Source of the DNA: JAGOMW01 sp964644075
GTDB lineage: Bacteria > Patescibacteriota > Gracilibacteria > BD1-5 > UBA2023
Direction: 5' to 3'
Length of the DNA stretch: 64,000 nucleotides
Assembly: GCA_964644075.1 (NCBI GenBank)
Contig: CAZXUQ010000005.1
Location: 1-64,000 of the forward strand
Each line of letters begins with the position of its first letter. Positions within the stretch are counted from its first letter, which is position 1. Positions 1 to 10,096 of the stretch are shown here, one piece after another. The translations under genes were made by a program, and so were the position numbers. A model generated the notes under the pieces. That model made no database searches. It had not been told where the DNA came from and saw only the letters and a program-made list of their open reading frames with translations.

Positions 1-26
1 GATCATAGAGCCAGTATATGAGGTAA

Positions 27-605
27 GGGATTACCGTCAACTGGTTTAGACCCTACTTTAAATATGGATATGTTCCTGTTGTGTTGCCACTATTGGTAAT
101 TTTAATTTTAAAACGAATTTTTCAAGGAAAAGACACAAAACAAGTAAGAAATATTGCAACAACTAGGGCGAGATTGTTTGAAGTTTGAGTTATGCCTATC
201 TTGGCTATCCTCATTGCTTTGCCAACAATTACTCTTGATTTTAATATTATTAGATATATGGTAAGATACCCTATAGAAAGCTCCCTCTTTTATACACTAC
301 CTATTGTATATTTGATAGTTCTTTTTGCTTATTTTTTTTATATAAAAAAATCCTTTTTTATGGTAAAGACACTTATTTTTGCATCTATTTTTTTGTTACT
401 AATACAAATTTTTGATATATCTGAAGCAAATAGATATCTCGGACTCACAGGAATAACTCGAATTAAAGATTATTTCTTTCCCAATGATGGATGAGCTGAT
501 TTCACAAACTTACAATACCTGCTGACACAATTCATACCAAAATTTGCTCATCTGTTACTCGCTACTCTATTATACTACTTTCAAGCAAAAAGAACCGTGA
601 TCTAA
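27..605 (+). CDS. Polytopic membrane protein, 5' end unresolved
   Basis: This frame is open from 27 to the TAA at 603-605 when TGA is glycine (TGA at 186 and 492). The product is about 190 residues with at least three strongly hydrophobic stretches, near codons 18-28, 55-70 and 85-125. No ATG opens the frame: an ATG at 18 is followed by TAA at 24. Either a non-AUG start (ATT 30, GTG 81) is used, or a frameshift or the window edge hides the true beginning; the overlapping frame from base 1 is also open to about 99. I do not recognise the family. A terminator follows directly. Confidence 0.5.
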
Positions 606-620
606 GAATTTATTAACTAA

Positions 621-650
621 AAATCTCCTCAATTTTGAGGAGATTTTTTA
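621..650. terminator. Intrinsic terminator between convergent genes
   Basis: A GC-containing hairpin (arms TCTCCTCAA and TTGAGGAGA) is followed by a T-run on the plus strand and preceded by an A-run. It probably ends both the membrane protein gene and the convergent nitroreductase gene. Confidence 0.85.
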
Positions 651-658
651 GAAACTCA

Positions 659-1288
659 CTACTTCACCTCAGTAAAGAGCGCCTCTTTCGAAAATCGTAC
701 TTTCTGTGGGGATCGTGGAGCTTCCCCTTCTGCTCGGTATCCGATCGGAAGCATGACGAGAGCTTTCTTAGTCTCTGGAAGACCGAGAATATCGCCTATC
801 GCATCGAAGTCAGCGCCCTCCATCGGACATGAGTCGATCTCGAGCTCAGCACACGCTGCGAGAGCAAATCCATGAGCAATATACGTCTGACGAGCAGCCC
901 AATCAAAAGCAGTACCAGCACTTTCTTTGGACTGTATCGTATTCGTAAGTAAGTCTTCGAAGCCTTTCATATTGGCACGCACTTCATGGTTTCCGCCAGA
1001 CATCATAGTGAAGTACTCATCATTATTGGTCATGAGATCTGTACGTGCTGCGAATACGATGAGATGAGATGCAGTCGTGAGTTGCTCTTGGTTCCATGCG
1101 ACGGCACGGAGTTCTTCTTTTATAGATGGGTTTTCTACGATGTAGAAATGGTATGGCTGGAGTCCAAAAGATGTAGGAGTCATGCGGATTGCCTCGACGA
1201 TAGTATCGAGATCAGCATCACTGACTTTTCGAGTCGGATCAAATTTTTTGGTCGCGTAGCGCCACTTGAGATTGGTAAGAAATGACAT
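659..1288 (-). CDS. Nitroreductase family NAD(P)H-dependent oxidoreductase
   Basis: The 209-residue product has the NfsB/FMN-nitroreductase pattern: an N-terminal RYATKKFD segment, TPTSFGLQPYHFYIV in the FMN-binding region, and a C-terminal VMLPIGYRAEGE turn. These flavoenzymes reduce nitroaromatics or quinones with NAD(P)H; the substrate here is unknown. Length is normal for the family and no TGA codon lies inside. It is divergent from an HxlR-type regulator 137 bp away, an arrangement in which the regulator often controls the reductase; that control is inferred. Confidence 0.9.
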   Translation of the reverse strand: MSFLTNLKWRYATKKFDPTRKVSDADLDTIVEAIRMTPTSFGLQPYHFYIVENPSIKEELRAVAWNQEQLTTASHLIVFAARTDLMTNNDEYFTMMSGGNHEVRANMKGFEDLLTNTIQSKESAGTAFDWAARQTYIAHGFALAACAELEIDSCPMEGADFDAIGDILGLPETKKALVMLPIGYRAEGEAPRSPQKVRFSKEALFTEVK

Positions 1289-1391
1289 AATAGTAAATAG
1301 TTAGTAGGGGTAGTAAATAGTCAGAGACACTAAAAACTTTATTTTTTAAAGTAATGAGAGTGTATGGATATTTTTTCAGATTGCAAATTTT

Positions 1392-1419
1392 TTGCTTTAA
1401 AAAACAAATTGACTATACT
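1392..1419 (+). promoter_or_regulatory. Promoter of the HxlR-type gene
   Basis: TTGCTT at 1392-1397, a 16-nt spacer and TATACT at 1414-1419. The -10 box ends 6 nt before the ATG at 1426, so the transcript would be leaderless or nearly so. Confidence 0.6.
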
Positions 1420-1425
1420 CATTTT

Positions 1426-1734
1426 ATGGTCAAATCTCCAAGTTGTTCATGTCCGAATATGACAGCACTCTTCACCCTCCTCGGGAAGAAGTGGAGTATT
1501 TTTATCATGTATGCGATCGGAAACGGATGTCATACCTTCACGACGATCCGTCGATATATCTGAGATGCCAATACCAAGATCCTCACTGATCGTCTGGCTG
1601 AACTCGTAGTAGCAGGTGTACTCAAGAAAAATACTCTCTGAGAATATAGTCTCTCAGAAAAAGGAAAAGAGCTCGAGAAAAAAATCAAAAAACTCGGTGA
1701 GTGGTGGGGAGCGTGCGTACGAGAAGAGAAATAG
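1426..1734 (+). CDS. HxlR family winged-helix transcriptional regulator
   Basis: The 102-residue product begins with the cysteine-containing motif CSCPNMTALFTLLGKKWS and continues through the helix-turn-helix pattern (TTIRRYIG, TKILTDRLAELVVAGVL) to a YSLSEKGKEL wing. This matches the MarR-like HxlR family, whose N-terminal Cys often senses electrophiles or aldehydes. TGA codons give the glycines at RYIGD and NTLGE, where HxlR proteins carry Gly or similar residues. The ATG at 1426 is preferred over upstream in-frame codons because the core begins there and the promoter abuts it. It probably controls the divergent nitroreductase. Confidence 0.88.
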
Positions 1735-1801
1735 AAAAATGGAGAAAAATGTTTTGATTTTCTTTCTGGGAATTATATACTCGGAGGAATTGTTTTTTTA
1801 T

Positions 1802-2308
1802 ATGGATCTTTGTCTTCCTACTACCCCTCTCACTATTCATCGAGCAACACATGATGATGTGGAAGACGTAGTGAAACTCAGAGGAAGTGTAGTAGAAAAT
1901 GCACTGAGGCCAATGAGTAGAGAAAATATCGAGCAAGTTATAGGTGAATTTTATCTTGGAAAAATTGAAGATACTCCGATCGGTTGTCTTCGTCTTTTTG
2001 TCGTGGAGAGTGTCACAAATACTCTCGAGCTCGGATCGCTCGTAGTCCTGTGAGACTATCGTGGTCGGTGATACTGTCGTACACTTATAGAGTTCGGGGA
2101 GAACTTTGCTCGAGTGAGAGAATCAGAGCTCATACTGGTCACAGATAATCAACAACTCGAGGGAGCAATCACAGCTAATGGGTGGCATCAAACTGATAAG
2201 AAAAAATTTGATGCACGAAGAGAGCAATCTCCTAGAAAACGACTCTACACGATCGATCTCACTTCCCCGAGAGAAAAAATTTTGACAAAACCCGACTCTC
2301 GAATATAG
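1802..2308 (+). CDS. GNAT family N-acetyltransferase
   Basis: The 168-residue product starts 13 nt after a GGAGGA Shine-Dalgarno-like motif. It contains LTIHRATHDDVEDVVKLR (GNAT beta1-alpha1), LELGSLVVLGDYRGRGYCRTLI (beta4 and the pyrophosphate-binding loop) and a C-terminal LILVTDNQQLEG/NGWHQ region. The R-x-G-x-G loop that binds acetyl-CoA has its last glycine encoded by TGA, and another TGA supplies the glycine before DYRG. The acceptor substrate is unknown. A promoter for a micro-ORF is embedded in its last 30 bases. Confidence 0.85.
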
Positions 2309-2309
2309 T
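2282..2309 (+). promoter_or_regulatory. Promoter of micro-ORF unit 1
   Basis: TTGACA at 2282-2287, a 16-nt spacer and TATAGT at 2304-2309, lying inside the 3' end of the acetyltransferase gene. The ATG of the micro-ORF starts 6 nt after the -10 box. Confidence 0.65.
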
Positions 2310-2315
2310 CATCCC

Positions 2316-2369
2316 ATGACTCACAGAGCCACTATCATCACAAAGAAGATTTCCTCTCCACTCGGATAG
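2316..2369 (+). CDS. 17-residue micro-ORF with its own promoter and terminator
   Basis: An ATG placed where transcription should begin opens a 17-codon frame ending in TAG. A strong intrinsic terminator follows 30 nt later. The peptide contains ATIITKK, and the next small frame at 2464 contains LTIITKK. No gene follows on the same transcript, so it is either a free peptide or a small RNA carrying a chance frame. A similar 17-codon unit lies at 32658. Confidence 0.45.
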   Translation: MTHRATIITKKISSPLG

Positions 2370-2396
2370 GTTCTTTGATAGTAAATACTTACACTT

Positions 2397-2430
2397 CAAA
2401 CCTCTCCGAAAAACGGGGAGGTTTTATTTT
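2397..2430 (+). terminator. Intrinsic terminator of micro-ORF unit 1
   Basis: Arms AAACCTCTCCG and CGGGGAGGTTT (one G-T pair) around a short A-rich loop, followed by TTTATTTTT. Confidence 0.85.
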
Positions 2431-2463
2431 TCTAGAGCCTCATTTCTCCTTTTCCAGAAAACT

Positions 2464-2655
2464 ATGTTCTCTCTTACTATCATCACGAAGAAGACACTCC
2501 TCTATGAGCGGGAATTTTCATGATGATACAGAAATCGCCAACAGAAAATCCGCTCATACTCGAGCGGATTTTTTATGAGAAAGATTTTTGGGACGGCATT
2601 TCAGATGATTGTTTTTGAGAAGCCGAAAGAAGTAATCAGTTTCTTATTTTTATAA
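2464..2655 (+). CDS. Possible second micro-ORF, related to unit 1
   Basis: An ATG frame of up to 63 codons (two TGA) starts with a peptide resembling that at 2316: both contain TIITKK, and the DNA shares an ACTATCATCAC-AAGAAGA segment. A terminator hairpin sits inside the frame at 2546-2574, so at most the first 35 or so codons would be transcribed on most messages. It may be a degenerate tandem copy. Coding status is uncertain. Confidence 0.25.
2546..2574 (+). terminator. Intrinsic terminator
   Basis: Arms AAATCCGCTC and GAGCGGATTT with a 6-nt loop, then a T-run to 2574. Confidence 0.85.
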
Positions 2656-2666
2656 CATTTCGAATT

Positions 2667-3326
2667 ATGTACCCTTATACTATTCTATACAACGAAGTAG
2701 CGCCATTTCCCATTCTTGGAAATCAGTATCATTGAGAACCTTATATTTTTGATTTTATCGAGTCATACTACTTGGATATGCCAGTACGCGATACAGAATA
2801 TATGAATACACATAATATGACCCTTCTTAGAGAGTCTGGAAAAAGTTGGTGAATAGGATGATACCTCGACAATAGAAGTTATAAACTAAAGGGTACTCAT
2901 ATTTACAACGAAGGAAGGGTATTTCACCTTGGTATAGACATAATGACACAGGGGATTGCATCAATTTATAACCCATTGGTTGGAAAAGTATACGAGGTGA
3001 ACTACGAGGATTGACACTGAGGTTACTGAGGGTATGTAATTATGGAATACTCTTTCTCTGATCAGAAGTTTTTTGCACTTTTCGGTCACATGGACTATAA
3101 AAGTCTCCCATGAAAAGGCTCTATAATTCAGGCTGGAGAAAAACTATGAACTCTCGGTACAAGTGAACAAAACTGAAACTGGGTACCTCATCTTCATCTA
3201 CAAGTATTCACAGGAGTAGATTTCGAAAAATGGAAACTCAAAGGATATTGTACACTCGAAGACATGAAAAGTATGCAGTATATATGTCCTCACCCATGAT
3301 TTTTACTGCGTTGGTTTCCTTCTTAA
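2667..3326 (+). CDS. M23 (LytM-type) metallopeptidase
   Basis: With TGA as glycine this is an uninterrupted 219-codon frame carrying about a dozen TGA codons. The zinc-site signature of peptidase family M23 is present: HLGID (H87, D91), FGHMD (H141) and HLHLQ (H175, H177), in the usual order. Family members are glycyl-glycine or D,L-endopeptidases that cut peptidoglycan cross-bridges or stems. I see no signal peptide, so export is not evident. The stretch KVYEVNYEDGHGGYGGYVI matches the strand region between the HxxxD and HxH motifs. It is followed by a 58-residue gene. Confidence 0.85.
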
Positions 3327-3344
3327 CACTAAAAATTTCAAGCT

Positions 3345-3521
3345 ATGATAACAACTCACTCAGGTTTACGAAGGGCACTTACCGAAAACCGTGAAACTCA
3401 AGAATATATAGAAGTTCCTGGACTTCCCATAGAATACGCAAAAACTATAATAAAGCACTCCATAAGTGGATACCTCTGAGAAAAAACAGCCAATCTTGTA
3501 TTTGCTATTACAGAGAACTAA
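3345..3521 (+). CDS. Small hypothetical protein, 58 aa
   Basis: The frame starts 18 nt after the M23 gene and contains one in-frame TGA (at SGYLGEK). The product is basic and soluble-looking, with no recognisable motif. Tight spacing and a shared downstream terminator suggest co-transcription with the peptidase. Function unknown. Confidence 0.55.
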
Positions 3522-3531
3522 TTTTGCCTTT

Positions 3532-3564
3532 TCCCTTCTTTTTCATATACTGGAAGGGATTTTT
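3532..3564 (+). terminator. Probable intrinsic terminator
   Basis: TCCCTTC and GAAGGGA arms separated by a 14-nt loop, followed by five T. Weaker than most terminators in this window. Confidence 0.55.
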
Positions 3565-3575
3565 CTCTCATCTCT

Positions 3576-5150
3576 ATGACCACTCCAAACTACTCTACCG
3601 AAACCCTCGACCGCATCGCCAAACTCGAACGCATGCGCGCACTCGGGGTCAACCCATTTGCCACTCGGTTTGATACCACAGATCAGATCAGCGCGATACT
3701 TGCTCGCTTCCCTGCCAAGCTCGAGGAAGGTGTAGTATCGACACTTCGAGATGTGGAGACGATCATCGCAGCACCGACATCTCAGGTCGCTCTCGCTGGA
3801 CGTGTGATGCTTCATCGGTCCTTTGGGAAGATCTGCTTCGCCACGATTTCTGATGGAACAGGACGCATACAGGTACTTTTTTCCCGAGAGAATTGTTCGA
3901 TACGTGTAGATGGAGAACTGAGAACTGAACTCACAAGTGAAGCAGAGCCACTCTCTGCATACAAGTTTGCTGAGAAGCTTATCGATCTCTGAGACTTTAT
4001 CGGAGTACGAGGGGAACTTTTTTATACACACAAAGGTGAACTTACGCTCTTTGCACATGAGTTTTCATTTCTCACGAAAGCGATCCGACCACTCCCAGAA
4101 AAATGGCATGGTATCGAGGACGACGATGAGCGCTATCGTAAACGCTATCTCGATATGACGATGCATGACGAGCTCAGGGCGATGTTTTATCGGAAAGCGA
4201 AATTCTGGGAAGTGACACGAGACTTTATGAAGGCGAAGGGATTTCTCGAAGTCGAAACTCCGACGATCGAACACACGACAGGATGAGCGGAGGCACGACC
4301 CTTCGCGACGCATCACAACGACTACGATGTCGATGTCTACATGCGTATCTGTGTCGGTGAACTCTGGCAGAAACGTCTCATGGCATGAGGATTTCCGAAG
4401 ACATTTGAGATCGGACGAGCCTACCGAAACGAAGGATCGAGTCCAGAACATCTCCAGGAATTTACCAATATGGAATTCTACTGGGCATATGCGGACTACG
4501 AGGATGGCATGCGTCTCGTGGAGGAGCTCTACCAGACGATTGCACGAGAGGTCTATGGACGGACGAGCTTCACTGCGAAGGGGTATACATTCGACCTCGC
4601 GGGGACATGGCCACGTATCGACTACCTCGAAGCGGTCGAGAGCAAAACTGGCATCAATCTCCTCACCGCGAGTGACGAAGCCATGCGCGCAAAACTCCAG
4701 GAACTCGGAGTGAAGTACGAATGAGACAATCGTGAACGCCTCACGGATACTCTCTGGAAATACGTGCGAAAGACGATCACTGGACCTGCATTTCTCATCA
4801 ATCATCCTGAGATCATCTCCCCTCTCGCGAAGAAATCTGCGAGCAATCCTGGTCGCGTCGAGAGATTTCAGCCGATCATCGCAGGAAGCGAGGTGGGAAA
4901 TGGGTTTTCTGAGCTCAATGATCCACTCGATCAGAGAAAGAGATTTGAGGCACAGCAAGAGCTCCTCGCAGGATGAGATGATGAAGCCATGATGCCAGAG
5001 TGGGACTTCGTCGAGATGCTCGAACATGGCATGCCTCCGACGTGTGGATTTGGGTTCGGTGAACGTATGTTTGCATTTCTCGAAGACAAACCTCTTCGCG
5101 AGTGTCAGTACTTCCCTTTTATGAAGCCAAAACTAGAAGAACATGAATAG
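3576..5150 (+). CDS. lysS: Lysyl-tRNA synthetase, class II
   Basis: The 524-residue product has the normal order of a class II LysRS. An N-terminal OB-fold anticodon-binding domain (residues about 50-150, with VALAGRVMLHRSFGK) is followed by the catalytic core with RYRKRYLDM, the motif 2 segment FEIGRAYRNEGSSPEHLQEFTNMEFY and a C-terminal motif 3 (GFGFGERMFAFL). Several TGA codons fill glycine positions, for example in TTGGAEARPF and RLMAGGFPKTFEIG. The last codons overlap the HAD gene, whose ATG lies inside lysS, suggesting translational coupling. Confidence 0.95.
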
Positions 5151-5742
5151 TCTTACAAACCAGATACTTGCATCCGTAGGACCTTCGAGTCGGGTAGTTT
5201 TTGATTTGTGATGAGTAGTATTTCGTTTTTCTGATGGGATTAAAAATCTCGCTATCAAGCTCAATATAGCCGAACACCTTGTAAGAGAGTATTGGTTAAA
5301 AAATGACGATGATATGTGCAGAGGAAAACTTGATCCTCAAGACTTCCTGCAAAACCTCTATCGAGAATTCACAATACAAGAGGAAGTATTCCCTTTTTTA
5401 GATTTCTGGGTAAGTAACTTTTCGCCCATATCTTGAACACATAAAGCCATCCATGAGTTGATATCGAAAGGAATAGATATTCATATTTTGTCGAATATAT
5501 ATCCTGGTGTATTCCCTATACTCAGAAATTCTGCCAACATACCGCATATTCCATACAAAATTGTCGTAGAATCCTGCACTCTATGATATGTAAAACCTGA
5601 GCAAGAAATCTATGAGCATACAGAAAAGCTCATCGGAGCGAGATGATCAGATATTTTATTTATAGATGATAGTGAGAAAAATCTAGAGAGTGCTCGAAAA
5701 AGAGGATGGAAATGCCTACTTTTTACTGAAAATAATCTGTAA
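5143..5742 (+). CDS. HAD-like hydrolase (YihX-type motif I)
   Basis: The 199-residue frame overlaps the end of lysS by 8 nt. Motifs of the haloacid dehalogenase superfamily are visible in order: motif I VVFDLGGVVF, motif II IHILSNIYPG, motif III lysine in KPEQEIYEH, and motif IV LFIDDSEKN. Motif I has DLGG rather than DxD, as in some HAD-IA proteins. The likely activity is a small phosphatase; the substrate is unknown. TGA codes for glycines, including one in DLGG. Confidence 0.8.
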
Positions 5743-5811
5743 AAGTTCCTTTTGTGTTTCTTCTTTTTTATCTATAATACTCTCGTTCACTTTATTTTTC
5801 ACTTTTTCTCT

Positions 5812-6495
5812 ATGGTCGATCTCAAGAAAACTGCCGCAGACCTCGCTCTTGGAGCCGAGAAGGCTCGCAATACGAAATCTACTCGTATCTGGTTCATGGT
5901 ACTCCTCATCGCAGTGATCATCCTCCTCTATATGATGGGCATCATCAAGAAAGGATTTGCGATCGGACTCGGTATCATCCTCCTCGCAGCGATCGGTATC
6001 GAGACATTTAACTATGATCTCGATCTCGGGAAGCTCTGGGAAACTGGCAATATCCAGGAGTCACGTGTCTCTCATACCAAGGATGGACTCAAACTCATGG
6101 GATCATGTGCTCTCCCAGTAAAGTGAGAATGAGATCTGAACTGTTCGAACTTCGCTACTCAGCCAGAGGCTCAGGCAAAATATGATCAGTGTGCGAGTGA
6201 GATCGCGAGCTACAACCAAGGTATAGATGCTGCGAAGGTAAAATCTCTCGATATCTATAGACTTGACGGTAATAAAAATGGCATCGTGTGTGAGGCGCTC
6301 CCTGGAGCTCCGAAGCCTGAGGTGACCACTGAAACTCCTACTGAGAAATCAACTACGACGACGAGTACTGCCAAGAAAAATACAACCACGACAACATCTG
6401 GAGCATATCCGACCACTCCTATTCCTCGTGTCACCAACCCATACCCAGCGACATCAGCAAGTGATCGCAGTACGCCAAAAAGTTTGCCACAATAA
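5812..6495 (+). CDS. Membrane-anchored Excalibur calcium-binding domain protein
   Basis: The 227-residue product has a short cytoplasmic start, two adjacent membrane helices (residues about 26-65) and an outer region that ends in a Thr/Pro-rich tail. Residues about 125-165 form an Excalibur domain, recognised by YRLDGNKNGIVCE with its DxDxNG-type calcium loop and the paired cysteines. Excalibur domains occur on surface proteins of Gram-positive-like envelopes. The tail (TTETPTEKSTTTT and similar) resembles a wall-spanning spacer. A terminator follows, so the gene is probably monocistronic. Confidence 0.75.
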
Positions 6496-6498
6496 CAA

Positions 6499-6530
6499 AA
6501 TTCCTCCGAGTGATCGGGGGAATTGTTTTA
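6499..6530 (+). terminator. Intrinsic terminator
   Basis: AATTCCTCCG and CGGGGGAATT arms with a 6-nt loop and a short T-run. Confidence 0.75.
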
Positions 6531-6609
6531 GTATAAATAGTCTTACTATATTATTTGACAATAGTATAAATAAGAGTATTTTACTTTTCGGTAAACTCCC
6601 ACCCCCCTC

Positions 6610-7557
6610 ATGGATCTCGCATATATACCAACATTCCCCATAGATACATGCGAGCTTCCAGATGTACCAGTATACTTTGAGGGTACTCTCAGTAATGAGG
6701 TTAAAGAAGTGTTATCTAGCGTGGCTTGGGGGCAAAGCAAGAGAGCAGTAGATATAATATTTGCATCAAGAGTTATGGAAGTTCTTGATATAGAAAGTGT
6801 TAATGATTTATCTTATCATACTGGGGTACGATCTTGAATGTGACAACTCATTAAGCTTTATTTATCCTTATGAACACACTCAAATGAAGCTCTTAGAAAA
6901 AAACTTCTTACAGAATGGGTACTCGCCACAAAAGATAGAAGTGGTACCGTAATACAATCTTGAAAGTCATTTTATAGTATATTCCAAAGTATACATGGGG
7001 ATGTGAGCTTAACGCGTGGAGAATTATCCAAACAGTGAGACTTATTTGGAAATGATTGGGAAGATGTAACAAATATTCCACTTAAAAGTATTCGAGCCTA
7101 TCAAGAAACCACACCTTTAGTATCAGCTCTCCTTTTTGCCTATCTCAAATCCTCGAAAGCATGCATGGAAAAATTGCAACAGTCGATCAATATAGCGAAG
7201 GGTTTGCCTATAGTTTGATGTAATGCGAGCGATGCGGGAAGAAAAGAAGATGATTTACAAAGAATGAAATTTGAATTTTGAACTGAAAGTATGACACAAA
7301 ATAGATGACCAAGAATCCACTATTGAAACTGAGAATGCTACTCTACGAGTTATAGCCCAGAAACTGATACTCTTATTTTTTCAGTTCTTAACAGAGAATC
7401 TAGTAAAAATACAACTATTTTAGAAATACCAACTATTGATATACCCGAGATTCTCCCTACGCTTTGTATGTTTACGGGACGTAGCGGCGATACTGGTAGG
7501 CTGTTGATCGAATGGTGTAGAGAAAATTTTTATACTATCACCGCCTGAAGAAAATAG
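6610..7557 (+). CDS. Hypothetical protein, 315 aa
   Basis: A single open frame from ATG 6610 to TAG with about a dozen TGA codons. It looks like a soluble globular protein without signal peptide, membrane helix or motif I can assign. The middle part is helical (FAYLKSSKACMEKLQQSINIAKG) and the C-terminal third is beta-rich (YSTSYSPETDTLIFSVLNRES). It stands alone between two terminators. Function unknown. Confidence 0.6.
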
Positions 7558-7567
7558 ATATGACTTA

Positions 7568-7604
7568 AAATCCCCTCTCTAAAAGGAAAGGGGATTTGAT
7601 TTTT
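7568..7604 (+). terminator. Intrinsic terminator
   Basis: AAATCCCC and GGGGATTT arms with a 14-nt loop, then T-rich sequence running to the tRNA gene end. Confidence 0.75.
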
Positions 7605-7605
7605 C

Positions 7606-7682
7606 TGGAGCAGGTAATGGGACTCGAACCCACAACAGCCGCCATGGCAAGGCGGTACTCTAGCCAATTGAGCTATACCTGC
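7606..7682 (-). tRNA. tRNA-Gly (anticodon GCC)
   Basis: Read on the minus strand, the acceptor stem is GCAGGTA/TACCTGC, the anticodon stem CCGCC/GGCGG carries loop TTGCCAT (anticodon GCC), and the TTCGAGT T-loop is intact. Discriminator T and CCA are encoded. Its UCCA end and GCC anticodon match the T-box sequence and specifier predicted upstream of glyS. This is not the UCA-anticodon tRNA needed to read UGA; that gene is not in the window. Confidence 0.95.
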
Positions 7683-7725
7683 GTGTGGAGTGATTGTATC
7701 GATTTTTTATAGAAATCAAGATATT

Positions 7726-7753
7726 TTGCATTTCCCTATTTTTTCCCTATAAT
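7726..7753 (+). promoter_or_regulatory. Promoter of pnp
   Basis: TTGCAT at 7726-7731, a 16-nt spacer and a perfect TATAAT at 7748-7753. It leaves a leader of roughly 95 nt before the pnp ATG, with a possible small stem (CTCG/CGAG) that could be a site of self-control. Confidence 0.7.
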
Positions 7754-7855
7754 TCCCTCGCATATTCCTCTCGCCCATCCGAACGAGCTCACTTTGAGTG
7801 GTTTTGTTTGGAGAGACGAGCGAATGTTGTACTCTAATTTTTCATCTTCATTTCT

Positions 7856-10072
7856 ATGATCGTATGACTCAAAGATAAGCTCGCGCTCGAACGAGCTGTC
7901 GTCACGAAGACCTACTCTATCGGTGGCAAAAATATCACCTTCGAGTCTGGTCGACTCGCGCTTTTCGCGACTGGATCTGTCGTCATCTCTGACGAAGTCG
8001 GGAACTTCCTCCTCACCACGACTGGTATCGGCAACCCGAAAGACGGAGACTTCTTCCCCCTCACCGTCGAGTTCCAGGAGAAATACTATGCCAATGGAAA
8101 AATCGGAGGAAATCGCTTCATGAAGCGTGAAGGTCGTCCGAGCGAAGCCAGCATCCTCAACTCTCGTGTCATCGATCGTCCGATCCGCCCGATGTTCCCG
8201 AAAAATACTCGCACTGACACACAGATCATCTCGACGATCATGAGCTCCTCAGGTCTTTCTGATTTTGGATTTTATGGAGTGACTGGAGCAAGTCTCTCGA
8301 TCATGCTCGCGGGAGTTCGCGAGTTCGAGGGGCCAGTAGCAGGAGTCCGTATTGCCTCTGATGCGAGTGGGAACTTCATATTTGACCCAAGCTTCGAAGA
8401 GCTCAAGACTGCCCACCTCGACCTCACTGTCGCTGGTACACTCGATGCGATCACGATGGTAGAGAGTCAGTGACAAGAAGTCAGCAATGATCTCATGGTC
8501 AAAGCATTTGAGTACGCTCATAGCGTTATCAAAGAACTCTGTAATGCACAAAATGATTTCGTAAAATCCTACACTACCGTCCACGCTCTCCCAGAGACAA
8601 CACTCACAGTCGTCGATACAGATCCAGCCGTGATCGAAAAAGTAAAAAATATCGTCACTGAAGCAGAGATCGTCGCTCTCTACAATCTCGGAAAACTCGA
8701 GTTCCACGATGCGATGCATGATCTCGTAGAAGCAACTGCAGAGAAACTCGGATACGACGAGGATACCAATACTCCGAAAATGGCTGACATAGCCGACAGT
8801 GTGAAAAAAGTCATATCGAGCCATATGCGCTCGACAGTGCTGACGACGAAGACTCGTCTCGACGGTCGAAAGTGTGACGAAGTCCGTCCTGTACGTGCGA
8901 CGGCTCCGATCCTCCCTCGTACACATGGATCTGCTCTCTTCGAGCGTGGAGTGACACAGGTACTCTCAGTGACGACACTCGGAGGACCGAGTGATATACA
9001 GATCATCGATGATATGTATGAGGAGGATACTAAGCGATATGTCCATCACTACAACTTCCCTCCATTCTCTGTCGGAGAAGTGAAGCCACTTCGTGGAGTC
9101 GGACGACGTGAGGTCGGACATGGACGCCTCGCAGAGAAGGCTCTCGAGCCAGTCCTCCCAAGTGAGACCGATTTTCCATATATGATCCGTGTAGTATCCG
9201 AGACTACGACGTGTAATGGCTCAAGTTCCATGGCAAGTGTCTGTGGATCGACGATGTCGCTCATGGATGCAGGTGTACCGATCAAGTCTATGGTAGCAGG
9301 TGTCGCGATGGGGATGATCTACGATGAAGATACAGGAAAATATGAGATCCTTGCTGATATCCAGGCTCAGGAGGACTTCCTCGGAGATATGGACTTCAAG
9401 GTCGCCCGTACAGATCGAGGTATCACTGCGCTTCAGATGGACTGCAAGATCGCAGGCCTCAAGATGGAAGTGATAAAAAATGTCTTCGAAAAATCAGTCG
9501 ACGCGACAGAGTATATCATGGGTGAGATGCGAAAGTGTCTCTCTACCCCTCGTGCGGAACTCTCTCCATATGCACCATTTCTCCTCGCGGTATTTGTCCC
9601 AGAGGACAAGATGCGTGAGGTGATCGGAAAGGGTGGCGAGACGATCCAGGGTATCGAGAAAGAATACGGTGTCGAGGTCAATCTCGAAGACGATGGAAAT
9701 TGTACGATCACTGCCAAAACTCAGGAAGCAGGTCAGGCTGCACTCGCGTTTATCAAGGGTATCCTCAAAGATATCGAGGTCGGAGATGTGTATGAGGGAA
9801 AAATCGTCAAAATCCTCGATACAGTGGGTGCAATCGTCGAAATAGCGAAGGGAAAAGAAGGGATGATTCATATTTCAAAATTTGGTGTCAAAGAGCGAGT
9901 TGCTAATGTGAACGATGTCGCAAAAGAAGGGGAGATCGTGAAAGTCCGCGTCTACAATGTCGATAAAGAAAAAGGTCGTATCGGGCTCGAGAAAATCGTC
10001 GAAGGATCTACCACTCCTCCATCTCCTGTGAGCTCTAATGAAGATGTCGTCACTGCGGTGTGGGAAGGATAA
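7856..10072 (+). CDS. pnp: Polyribonucleotide nucleotidyltransferase (PNPase)
   Basis: The 738-residue product has the full PNPase layout. There are two RNase PH-like domains: the first contains FFPLTVEFQEKYYANGKIGGNRFMKREGRPSEASIL, in segments, and the second GVTQVLSVTTLG and RREVGHGRLAEKAL. A KH domain (KMREVIGKGGETIQGIEKEYG) and an S1 domain (GDVYEGKIVKILDTVGAIVEI, GKEGMIHISKF) close the protein. It degrades RNA 3' to 5' using phosphate. Only two TGA codons occur, one just after the start (MIVG) and one at residue about 206. Length is close to the bacterial norm. Confidence 0.96.
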
Positions 10073-10096
10073 TTTATCATTTTTACCCTTTTTAAT

